Source: Turbatrix aceti (lineage: Eukaryota; Nematoda; Chromadorea; Rhabditida; Panagrolaimidae). From it: DNA of 64,000 nucleotides. The notes beneath the pieces are model-generated. The model was given only the letters and a program-made list of their open reading frames with translations. It searched no databases and was not told the DNA's origin. The translations under genes and the position numbers were made by a program. This document shows positions 47,601 to 60,881 of the stretch, piece after piece; position 1 is the stretch's first letter, and every line of letters starts with the position of its first letter. Location of the stretch: the NCBI GenBank assembly GCA_963969345.1, contig OZ017768.1, positions 6,596,718-6,660,717 on the forward strand, given 5' to 3'.

Positions 47601-48349
47601 TTGCACGACAGATTCCCTCCTAAAAAAAAACTTTTGTGTACTAGATATTTTTTGGACGACGCCAGAGCCAGGGGCATTACCGAGATTTGCCTTTTTTCCC
47701 GTTTTTGTCTTCATTTTTGTTTGCTTTGTGTTTTTTTGTACCTCATTCCATTGTTTTTTTTGTGCGCTTGTTTGGACACCGGAAACCAACGCAATTATGC
47801 TTTGAAACCAAAAAAAATGATTGAAATCCTAAAACGCCGTCGGTGGGGTTTCTAACGGTGAAATAACAATTTCGCATCCTTTTCCTTCTTCTCTGAGTTT
47901 GTTACCCTCATCCAAAAAGGTTACCGGAAATCATGCATTTTTTTGAACACCAAAAAAAAATATTCTGACACGAGGTGCTTTTTTTTGTCTCGAATTTTTT
48001 GTGTTGGAGTGTGCCTAATTTCCGGTTTAAATCAGGAGAGTTTTTGACGTTTTGCTCGTTGTGCGCAATTTTTTTTGCAAAACTGTCAAATGTCCGAGCA
48101 CTTGGCGGCGACGAAGGAGGCAGGAAGGTAGGTGGCTTGATTGCTGCATCCGCACCCGCACCCACAGATGATGATGACCGGTTTCTTCTCCACACCACCA
48201 TCCGGGAGAGGACGACCGACTTGTCAAGTCTCTCTCTCTCCCTCTCTCTCTGTTTTTGGGTTTTCCTTGACCAATACCGAAGGCCTCCCTCTTTCCTCAC
48301 TTTCGATACCTCGATTCCCCCACCCAAGCACGCTTGCTTTGCTTTCGTC
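44644..48349. other. Long region without convincing genes
   Basis: 3.7 kb between the Arg/Lys-rich gene and the Expansion homologue. It contains the second minisatellite block, a GTC microsatellite at 46376-46397, and an open minus-strand segment 45700-45924 of moderate complexity that I cannot assign. A CT-rich stretch lies at 48225-48253 just before the next gene. Confidence 0.45.
45065..45370. repeat. Minisatellite, second block (downstream of the Arg/Lys-rich gene)
   Basis: About seven copies of the same unit as at 43985. Copies alternate between a form with TAGATAGTATTTTTTTCG and a shorter form with TAGTTTTTTTCG, giving a higher-order period of about 78 bp. Confidence 0.85.
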
Positions 48350-51300
48350 ATGGTCGATGATCGCGATGATGGCGATGACGATGTCGTGCCATCCCCATGC
48401 CGCCACCACCCTCTCCACTACGCAGCTTCCCTTCAGGCCAATAGCAGTAGTCTCTGCCAGCAGCACCAACGTGTCTCACGCTCCGGCCTTGTCTACGGAT
48501 CTTCCTTCAACAAGGGCAACTTCAACGGCAGCAGACGGGCTTTCATAGAAGCCAATGAAATGTGGTACGACTATGAAAGATTTCAACTTGTAAGTTTTTT
48601 TTCGCTTTGAGACCTTACAATTTTTATCATTACGATTTTTTGGTCAAATAACATTTTTTTACGATCGTTTCAACTTTTACGATCAATTTTTTTCTTTTGA
48701 ATGCGTTTAGGCCAAGTTTTCATATTTTATAGTCATTATTTTTTAATGAGACTAATTTGCGCTTGATAGGTTTTTCTCATTCGATACCGTTATTTTTTTC
48801 ATTTTTTTACAACTTACCCACTTTTTTTACCTAATTCATTTTTTTCAATTGCTTGGAACGCTTTTCGTGCTACTTTAGAAGATTTTACTTTAATCCATTT
48901 TTTGCCCTAAAAGGCCTGTAATCAGTCGGAAGGGGAAACCGGGTCGGAGCCGCGTGTCCTGAGGCGATGAACTTTTTGTCCGTTCTCTTTTGTCGGCTAC
49001 AACTTCTTGATCCCCCCCCCAAAAAAAAACAAGTGGTGTTCGTCCAGGAGTGCTAATTAGCCTAGAATGGATGCGCTAATCTGCTTTGCGATTAATCACG
49101 ATTTTGACGATCGCTTGGAGACTTTTTCTCGGTCTCGTTGAGGACGGTTTTTCTTATGTGGATACTAAAGTGCGGACGACGACGATGATGATGATGATGA
49201 TGACGATTGTCACAACGAGCGCGACTGACCGCCTCAGTAGTCAGCGGGAGAAAACTCAAACTCGTTTCGATGACCATCAGCCAGCTGAGGAGCAACAGCC
49301 TCAGCCTTTGGGGAAAGCAGGCTGGCCTGGCCAAAAGACAAACACCAGTAGGCCCGGTCAGTCAGGCAGGTGGTAATCATTTTCTCCGATCGTTCGTTCG
49401 TCGTCATCGTCGTCGTCTGCGTCGAGCAAAACGAAGCGATGCGTGCTATGTAGATATCTGCGGGGGTTTTTTTTTGAGAGGGCTACTGCGGAAGAGGGGG
49501 CTCAAAAAAAATTGGTTTACACTACCTAGTGGACATGATATCGCTTGTTAGCACCCGAACAACCACTTGGACTCTTGCAGGATCACATCGGTGAAGTATT
49601 AACCAAACTCGAAGATGCCAGTCTCGATGACGAAATCTGGGGCAAGATTGTTATCATGGAGCGATGCAGGCGCATTGCCAAGGCCTACCTGCGCAAGACG
49701 ACCGTCATCGTCGACGGCAGCGAGGACGAGTTCGACGGCAAGACCCTTGGTTTCAACCATTTTCCAAACCCTCTTCGCGATGAATACACCGAAGAGCTGC
49801 GTGCAAAGATCGGCGAAGGCGTCATCCTCAAAATGGACAACCAGGGCAACATCAAGGCGATGGCCCGCGGCGCTGCCCCTGTCTTCGTGCAGGGCTGGAA
49901 GGACGCGCACATCACTTGCACCTCGGATAAGGTCGTCCGCAATCAGGGCCGGCTCCTGACAAAGTGCGCGACGTCCGCCGTAACCGACGAAGAACGTGTT
50001 GTCAAAATCTTTGACATGCGAAAGTTTAAACAGTGCGTCGAACGCGATGGATTTGAAACCGATGCTGAGGCTCGGTCCCTTTTGCTGAAAACATGCGTCC
50101 GGGTTGCTCTTGTAAAGGATGGCGGGGGCACGGATCCGGTCAAGACGCCGTGCTGGTTCACAGTCATCAACCTCGTCGCGCTGGACATGCTCAAGACCAA
50201 GCTGCCGTCTGTCTGTCGGCCTTCTGTCCTCGCCGGCGGTTATGGCGACGTCCCACCACGACTGTCGAGGGCGGTCTCCCAGGCTTCCCTCTCCCCGGAC
50301 ATCTACGCCAATCCTGCACTCACCCAGCTCATTGCCAACCTTGTTTCCGGGGCTTCTGGCTTTCCCGGTGCGTTTTAAAAAAAAAATTAAAAATGTTGTC
50401 CCGGTTTTTGTCTAATCCCGATTTTTTTGATAGACGCAGCCAAGCTCCTTGCAGGCCAGGCAACCCTCAACGTGGACGGCCTAGCCAAGCTAGCCACCAC
50501 CCTCGCAGCCCAGGCCCAGGCCCCGAAAAAGACCCGACGCGCCCGGTCTCTCTCCACGGACGACAGCGACGCCGACGACGACGACGACGACGTCGAGAGC
50601 ACGGTGCCTTCGATGCCGCCCATCTCCAAGCACCTGTACTCTTCGTCGACGAATGGGTCGTCGAGCGGGACGAGTGGCGTCGAATCCGCTGCCTCCAAGG
50701 CTTCGTCCCAGCCGGCGTCGACGACGCAGCAGAATTCTTCAGGATCGAGGACGAGTCGACCAAAGCTGACGGATTCTCTGTTCAAGAAGCCGCGCTCAGC
50801 GTCGACCAAGGGCTGCAGTCGGGCTTCGACGACTTCCGATTACGATAGTCCACGGGACCGGGATGTCTTTGACTCGGGTTCCTGGTCGTCCAACAGCCGG
50901 GTCGATCCTCGATCGTACAGCCCGTCTTCGCTGGCTTCAGACGGTCCGGATGCCGTGCCACCGGTGTCTCCACCTGCTCCACCGCCTCCGCGCGAGGAAA
51001 TCACCGATTTGGGCGATTCTAAATCTGATTCCAATAACGGTAAGTTTTGGTTTTCTGTTTTTTTTGTTTGCAGGTGGATGATTGATTGACCGGTTGCAAG
51101 ACTGCCCAGACCGGAAGTGGGTAGCACCTGTGCACGTGAATCTTATTTTCCTTTCATATTTTTTTCGTTTTTGCCATCTTTGGCATTTCATCTGTCCACT
51201 TTACATTTCCAGCACAATCGCAACAGACGATCCCGCCAACTGCGACGTAAGTTTTCACTTTCACACTTTCTTTCACGTTTGAGGGGTGCGGGACGTCTGT

Positions 51301-53441
51301 AATTCTGGCGGTGAGGGTGGCACCCGCTTTGGTAACGAACGAACACAGCCTGGTCCGCTTGCAAGGACAAAGAGGTTGTAGCTTGGGTGGGAGGCGTACG
51401 ATCAGTTTTTTTGCAAAAAAAAATATGAAAGCCAGTCTTTGGCATCTGAAAACAAAAGCGTCGGGTATTGCAGTCAGTCGCGGCCCCTATTGCCACCACC
51501 ACCGTCGCCGCCCCCAAAAATCGTCTCCGTGAAATCGGCTTTCAAAAGCGGAAAAAACAGGGAACAAGTCAAGAAAACCGCCTCGTGGCACTCGACGGTC
51601 GTCTCTGCCACCCATCCCGACGAGGTTTGTCACTCACACTCTCAATTGTCGAGATCAGCGTCGTCGACGCCGGATTCCCCCAGCACCAGCCTGCGTGACG
51701 TGTCATCGCCGCCTCCGCCAGCTTCCACGGAGGCCGGACGGCGTGATTGTGAATCCACCTACCGTGTGCGTTTGTTTGTTTGTGTGTGTGCCAAAGCCCT
51801 GTGTGCTGCTAACTGTCCCTTTGTTGCTTGATTCTGACCTTGCTTGGCTCTGCTGCACTCTCGATATCGATACCTGTACGGTTCCACGTTTGTTTTTTTT
51901 TCCATTGCAGCAGCCAGCTCAGGAGTGCAATCGCTCGACTACCCCAGACGAGACGTGTGCCGTCGCCGACCAACTCCTCCTCGTCCCCCTGCCTTCGACC
52001 GAGACAGCTCCGACGACGACACAACAACCTCCGAGCCGAACAACAGCTCCCGACAGCGTCGGACGACGCAATCGTCGTCGCAGCCAGCCTCCGTCTCTGC
52101 AGAGAGCCCCCCACAACGACAACAACACGGCCCGTCTCTGCCGTCAGCGCTCCAGTCTCTCCCCTGGCAACAGACGACGCAGCAACCGGCCACCGACCCG
52201 TGTCCACTCTATCAGGTAATTTACCTGGAAAAAATTAAAAAAATAGAAAAATATTTTTTTCAATAAAAAAAATTTGATGGAAAAATATTTCAAAAATTTA
52301 AATTTTAAAACAAATTAAAAAAAAACTTAATGAAAAGAAGTTAAACACAGATTTAAAGAATTAAAATTAAAATTAAAAAAAATTAAAAACGAAATTAATT
52401 TTGAAATAAAAAAAATAAAAAAGAATAAACAAAAAATTCAAATTTTTTCTTTGTTTTTAAATTTATTTAATTGAAAAAAAATAAAATTTTTTTTCAAATT
52501 AAAAAAATTATTTTAAAAAATATTTAAAAAAAAATAAAAAAACTGATTTAAAAAAAAAAAATTAATTATTTTATTTACACCAAAAATTTTTTTTTAATAT
52601 TGGCATGTTCAGGTCCCCCACGCCCGTCGATACCAACGTCAGCGATCTTTTGCCGGAGCCACAGCTTGCGCCGAACCGTGCGACGTCGCGTTTCGACGAA
52701 GACAGCAGCACCAGCAGTATCGGGAGCGGCCTCACTCCCCGCCGCCCCATCTACGCCGAGCCCCCTCCCTCGACGACGACGGGGTGCACCCACGCCACCC
52801 CCACGCGATCGTGGGGCGCGGCCCTGCGCTCCTTGCTGCGATCTCCCTTCGCCGCCTCCACCGCCACCAGACACGGCCCCCGTCCCCACCCCCACTCTCT
52901 GCCCCGGATCCCGGCCTCCTTCCAGCCCTCCCAGCAGCCAGTGCCACTGCTTTGCCAGAGCCGGAGCAGCTCCCACCTCCCCCTGGTTTTTGCGGAAAAA
53001 CTCGACTTGGACTCAGGCGTGGACAGCTATCACGACTACGCCGTCGGCTATCGACGACGTCGCTCGACGACTGCCACAGCCACCGAAATGCTACATCGAG
53101 CGAACGGCAGTCCTCTTCGGGGAGGGGGCCTCCCCCTGTCCAGGGCCATCCCCTCCGGTCCCCCTCCCCCCCAGCCCCAGATCTGGAGTCGGACAGCCAT
53201 GGCTCCCCGCCACCACCGACGTCGGCCTCCGGATCCCTGGAGGGCCCACCACACTTTCGTCGGGGCCGGGCCCCCCGCCTTCTGTCCCCCGTCGACGCGA
53301 GGCCCCCCGCTTCGGCCCTCAATCACTCGGTACGACTCCCCAAATCCCAGCATTTTGCCACCCTCCGGCTACGGCTTCCATCGGCCCCCGCATCACCCCC
53401 CGCGCCCCCACGCAATCCCCCACCACCTCCGCAGAGCGTGA
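48350..53441 (+). CDS. expn-1: MH2-domain protein of the Expansion family
   Basis: Expansion proteins carry a Smad-type MH2 domain but no DNA-binding MH1; Drosophila Expansion controls tracheal tube size and localises chitin-matrix regulators. Seven exons give a frame-consistent model: 48350-48589, 49581-50367, 50434-51039, 51213-51246, 51474-51765, 51911-52215, 52613-53441, encoding 1030 residues. Family core: EANEMWYDYERFQL at the end of exon 1, then LDDEIWGKIVIMERCRRIAK, VDGSEDEFDGKTLGFNHFPN, KIGEGVILKMDNQGNIKAMA, and WFTVINLVALDMLKTKL closing the MH2 part. The remaining 700 residues are Ser/Pro/Asp-rich and disordered. The donor at 51766 (GTGCGT) is chosen over GTGTGC two bases earlier because it alone joins exon 6 to exon 7 in frame. 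The last exon is open in all three frames, so its frame rests on phase only. AATAAA at 53758. Confidence 0.82.
52216..52612. repeat. A-rich intron of the Expansion gene
   Basis: Almost the whole 397-nt intron consists of A runs with interspersed T runs (AAAAATTAAAA-like), in contrast to its very GC-rich flanking exons. Confidence 0.8.
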
Positions 53442-54973
53442 AGACCGGTCCCGTGCTCTTCCGTTTCTTCGAGAGCTCCTCCCGAGACGGCGTCCCGTAG
53501 CCGTCGACCTGCCGGTCCTCTTCTGATTTGATTTAACATGACCCCCGGCTGTTTGTAGCTGTTAGTGTACGCGGTCGACCTGTTTTTTTTCTTCTTCTTT
53601 CATTAACTTATCCCAACGGGTGGTGCCGTTTCGGCGTTGGCATCGGTGCCGCCAGAGAAGTGCTTGCTTGTTTGCTTCGTCGATCAGATGTGTAATTGAT
53701 TGTGATTAGAAATGAGATGAGCCACGGGCTCTTTTATGAATGACTGAAACATACGTGAATAAAGTGCCACTTTAGTCTGTCTTCGTGGATGCGGGGGTCA
53801 ATTTGCAAGTCGTGCCGAGACGTGACCTGCGTGAAAATATTTTTTTGTTGACGTCAGACGTGTTTATCTTTGCTGACTCATCCGGCAGCGGATACATATG
53901 TATTTGATGATTCACGATCATCCCCGATCGTTTCTGTCCCTCCCTCCCGACCTCACACTGCGCTCGCTCCCCGCGTGAAAGAAATCATATTCAGTCATAG
54001 TCACAGGCAGCAGCTAACTAATGAACTGGACGTGCTTGCTTACACGCGTTCGTTCAACACGAGCTACGCGGGCCTGTGCAAACACGCAAGCGCTGCCGGG
54101 AGGGAGGAGGCGGGAGCAGCCAGCCTGCTTCCCGAAAGAGGATCCGAATGAGTGTCGCCGAGAGCCGAGAGCTAGGCCAGGAGCCCTCCTGCAGCGCAAC
54201 TTGTCGGTGGTGGTATGCGACGACTACGCATACCACCGACGTGGGCTAGCCCCGGCTGTTGGGGTGGCCAGTCGAAAATTCACGCAAATCGCACTCTTAA
54301 GACAAGTGCGTCTTCTGTCCGGCTTAAGTTGACTTTCCTCCGAAAACGGCATGGAGCAATCCACGGCCGTTTTCGGCCGGCTCGTTTGTGTTTGCGTTTG
54401 TGTGTTTTTTTCAGCAAATTAACGCGCAACTCGTGGATTTCAATAGCCTCTGGCGTTTGTTTCTCTTTCGTTGTTGAAAAACTCCGGACCACCCTCTGTT
54501 TTTTTTGTTTTGTCCAGGTGTCTATTGTTTTTTTGCCACCCCCAGGGCCCGGAATTCCGTTTTGTGTTGCATGCAACCCCAAACTTTCTTTTTGTCAGCT
54601 GGATGCAAAAAATGACCGAACCGTCGGTCGTTGGCGCGCGCGTGCAGCGAGTTCTACAGAGTCCCATAAGCCTTCTGCTATCGTCTATGGTTCCCCGTTC
54701 TTTACGGATGGTTTACTCGTTATCTAGGGGGTCAGGGCGTCTCGTTCCGTCGTCGCGAGATTGATTAACTCTGTGCCGCGCTGCCAGTTGCGCCAAACCC
54801 CCCCCCCCCCCCAAAACAAACGGCTGCCAGGGTAATGTGTTTTTGATGTCAATTCGGGTTAATTCCTCCGAAATTGTATTTCGGACAATTTTGGACGTGC
54901 TGCTTGCTCTTTTTTTCGTAAAAATATTTTTGGGCTAAACAGATTTCATTTTTCGGTGCAGGACCAAACCAGC
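53442..54973. other. Intergenic region with hairpin and C-run
   Basis: 3' UTR of the Expansion gene with AATAAA at 53758, then DNA without coding character. It holds a strong inverted repeat at 54203-54240 and a homopolymeric C run near 54797-54812. Confidence 0.5.
54203..54240. repeat. Inverted repeat able to form a hairpin
   Basis: GTCGGTGGTGGTATGCG and CGCATACCACCGAC pair over 14 bp with one three-base bulge and a short ACGACTA loop. No coding frame explains it. It is too short for a typical pre-miRNA. Confidence 0.6.
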
Positions 54974-56338
54974 ATGGTGCAAGGCTACAGCCCGAACGGC
55001 TTCATCGACGATGACGTCGGCTGCTTCTTCGGCTTCCTGCACATCCGAACAGCGGCCCGGCTTCTCGCAATCGCGAATCTCTTCATCTTCGTCGGCGCTA
55101 CAGTCGTGAATATGTACTTCAGCGGCCTGCACGGAGGCATTGTGGTCAGCATCAGCGCTCTCGCCCTCGTGCTGTACTCGCTGTTGGTGCTGATTGGGAC
55201 GTTCCGGGAAAACAGATTTCTCCTGCTGCCTTTTTTAATCATGCAGGGTCTCATCACGCTTGTTACTGGAATTATCGCTGTTGTCTACGCGGTCGTCGGT
55301 GTCGCTTCTGATTCCCTCGCCTACGCACATAGGAACGTGACGGCGGTCCGCGAGTTATACACCGTCCATGACCTCAACCCCGACGATGACAAGAGTGAGT
55401 AGAGCTTTTTCAGGCGATTTTTTGATGATTGACATTCCTCACCCCACTTTTTTCGCTCAATGCTGTCAGATGAGTCAAAATCCCGCGCAACAGGGCCTCC
55501 TTCGTGTCGCGGAAGCTGACTGGAAGCTGTGAGTCAGCACCCTACATACTGTGCAGGTTGTTGGCTGTAGGCTGTCAACTGGCTTAGTAGGGTGTAAGCC
55601 TTCGCGCAAGCAAACCTACATTTGACGACGCTTCACACCGCGCGCGTTGTCATCTAAAATCCCTCTAGTGCGCCTGCGCGCTGCGTTGAAATCATTCGTA
55701 AACAAAGCGTTTCTGTTTCGTTTCTTCTTCTTCTTCTTCTTCCTCCTCTTCGTCCGCGTAGCTGGAATAGCTGGTGGCTCTTCCTTTGCCGGGCGAAGGG
55801 TATTGAGTGACACTCGGTGATGAGTGGCTGAGGGATACGCAACTTGCAACTTCCGCACTGTCGAGAGCTTTGTTTTGATACTGCTTCAGCCCGCCAAGCG
55901 CCGAAAAGCGGGGCCACGGGCTGAAAAAAAGAAACAAACTTATTTCGCGCTGCGTAGGTAAATAGATATTTATAAATATAAATACAGTCGCCATTTGACA
56001 TTGATAGCGTCACCAAGTTTTTTTTCTGCAAATGAGACTAAAAATAACCCCGACAGGCGCTATCAAGTTTCAAAGGCGTTTTCTTCTTTTGGCATGCTTT
56101 CAAAGTTTTTTTAATGAAAAAAAACAACATTCAATGACCGACTTTGGCTTCAGCGCAAACCGCGGTGTCCTGCGGACTCCTGGTGCTGCTCGTCGTGATT
56201 TCTCTGGTCAGCGGATACGTCACGATGGTCCTCTTCCGGACGTACCGCTACTTCAAGCAGAAGGAGACCCTCATCGGCCCGGAACTCGGCTATCAGAGGG
56301 GCAAGGCCATCGCCGACACCCTCCACAACGAGTACTGA
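54974..56338 (+). CDS. Four-span membrane protein, LAPTM4-like
   Basis: Two exons, 54974-55394 and 56154-56338, joined in phase 1, encode 201 residues. Four hydrophobic spans: LLAIANLFIFVGATVVNMYF, VVSISALALVLYSLLVLIG, LLPFLIMQGLITLVTGIIAV and VSCGLLVLLVVISLVSGYVT. The start CCFFGFLHIRTAARLL-like stretch (here VGCFFGFLHIRTAARLLAI) and the layout with a short Tyr-containing C-terminal tail match the LAPTM4/5 type of late-endosome/lysosome proteins, which are common in nematodes as small tetraspan genes. The long hydrophilic loop between spans 3 and 4 contains one N-glycosylation site (RNVTAV). An acceptor 12 nt before the ATG suggests a further 5' exon or trans-splicing. The 759-nt intron holds a CTT repeat (55721-55745). 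AATAAA at 56507. Confidence 0.65.
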
Positions 56339-56853
56339 GCGAATCCTGAGCTCCGCGGGGGCCTCGAACACGAATATGAACACGAACACGGGTGACAGCA
56401 AGAGACCAATATTTTTTGTGACCGGTTTACGTCCCACGTCCCATGTCCCAAGTCCCAAGTTTCTTCCCTGTACAGCAGTTGCCGCAACCAACGAACGTAA
56501 AACGTAAATAAACGTAAAAAATCACATCAACGCTGTTTTTTGCCAGAGTGTTTATTTTTCAATTTTCTTCAACGGGGTGCCCGGAGGGGATGGAAGGGGG
56601 ACTAGAGTTCATATCAGATTCGAGAAAAAAAGAGAGGAACGTCAGGGAACGACGACGGCAACGACTGGACGATTGCAGGTGGCTGCGAGCATTTCCGTGC
56701 TACAAAAACAGGTGAAGGGACAAGGACAAAAAACAAAGCATGCAGGGACAAAAAATAAAAAAATAGAAAAATTTGTGGACGGAGCGGGGAATGAATAAAA
56801 ATAAATTTTGTAAAGCAGACTTTTACAAAAAAACAGGTAAACAGGCCCTCGGG
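56339..56853. other. Convergent 3' region of the LAPTM-like gene and beta-tubulin
   Basis: About 515 bp holding two 3' UTRs. AATAAA at 56507 serves the plus-strand gene. No CDS. Confidence 0.55.
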
Positions 56854-59805
<2,952 letters not shown>

Positions 59806-60881
59806 TCAGCGCTGATTCGAGAACGCAGCAGCTGCAGCAGCCGCAGCGACGGAATTCTGATTGTGAAAAAGATCCGCGTAGACGGCAGCCGTCGAGTGAT
59901 GCATGTTATCGTTGCCAGGATGGCCAGAAGAAGACGATGAAGCTATCCGGGAAGCCAGACCGAGGGAGAGCATGTCTCCGCTACTGCCGCTGCTTCCGCT
60001 GTGGATCGGCATGCCAGACATGCCGGATTCTGGATCACGGCGATGCCGTTTGTGCTGAACGTCTGAAAGGGCACAAATCAGTCAGGGAGCCCTTCCTACA
60101 GGAACAACTCACTCTCAGGCATCATGCCAATCTCGAGGCAACGCTTTAAACGGCACTCCCGACAGATTTTTCGGTATCCGGTCATGTCGCTGATGCGAAG
60201 CGTGCATCGCTGCGATTTCTTGCAGATGTATTTTTTGTTGTCGCTAACAGAGCGTCGGAAGAAGGCCGCGCACGCAGCGCAGACCTTGGCGCCGAAGTGG
60301 AGGCCGTTGCTGTTGGCTGCGAGGCAGACGAGGCACATGATGCTCTGCTGACCGCCCGAACTCGACGGACTGTTGCCATACGCGTTGCGGGGACTCATCT
60401 TCATCTCCTTCATCTGGGACACCTGGTACTCCTCCTTCACCCTCGCTCCGAAGTCTTCGACCATGCCTCCGGTGTTCGACCAGAACGGCACGGACGCCTG
60501 TTGCGTGGGTGGTGGTGGCTGCGAAGGTTGTTGAACTTGCAGATGTCCTGGTCTGCTGCCGCCGTTCAGGTGATGTTCAAAGGGATTGGAAAAATCCGGA
60601 TGTGGGCCGCTAGGAAGACCGAAGTTGAACTGCGTCAGGGGATGAAACGCGGAATGCCCTGAGGTGTCGAGAGGCGTGTTGAAGAGTCCCGAAGCGCTAC
60701 CGACGCCGTGACCTCCCGAAGAGGACGTAGAAGACGCTGTGGGCTCGACAGCTGCTGCCGCGGCTATGGCAGCTGAGTTGCAGAGGAGCGAGGACGTGCC
60801 TTCCATCTGGGACCATAGGGATAGATCTGGAGCGGACATGTCTGCAACGCCATTCGTCGTGATCCACGATCCTCCATTCAT
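59806..60881 (-). CDS. odr-7: Nuclear receptor with DNA-binding domain only, ODR-7-like
   Basis: Two exons on the minus strand, 60113-60881 and 59806-60062, encode 341 residues from the first in-frame ATG; the frame is open without ATG to about 60956, so an upstream exon is possible. The N-terminal half is Ser/Gly/Pro-rich with an Ala run. The DNA-binding domain (from residue about 183) reads CLVCLAANSNGLHFGAKVC, CAACAAFFRRSVSDNKKYIC, CTLRISDMTGYRKICRECRL, KRCLEIGMMPE, then NVQHKRHRRD. The spacer between the second and third zinc Cys has 14 rather than the usual 13 residues. After the domain only about 80 Ser/Ala-rich residues follow (MHHSTAAVYADLFHNQN and a poly-Ala stretch), so no ligand-binding domain exists. 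C. elegans ODR-7, which specifies AWA olfactory neurons, has this layout. The ODR-7 assignment is my inference; nuclear receptor status is certain. Confidence 0.8.
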
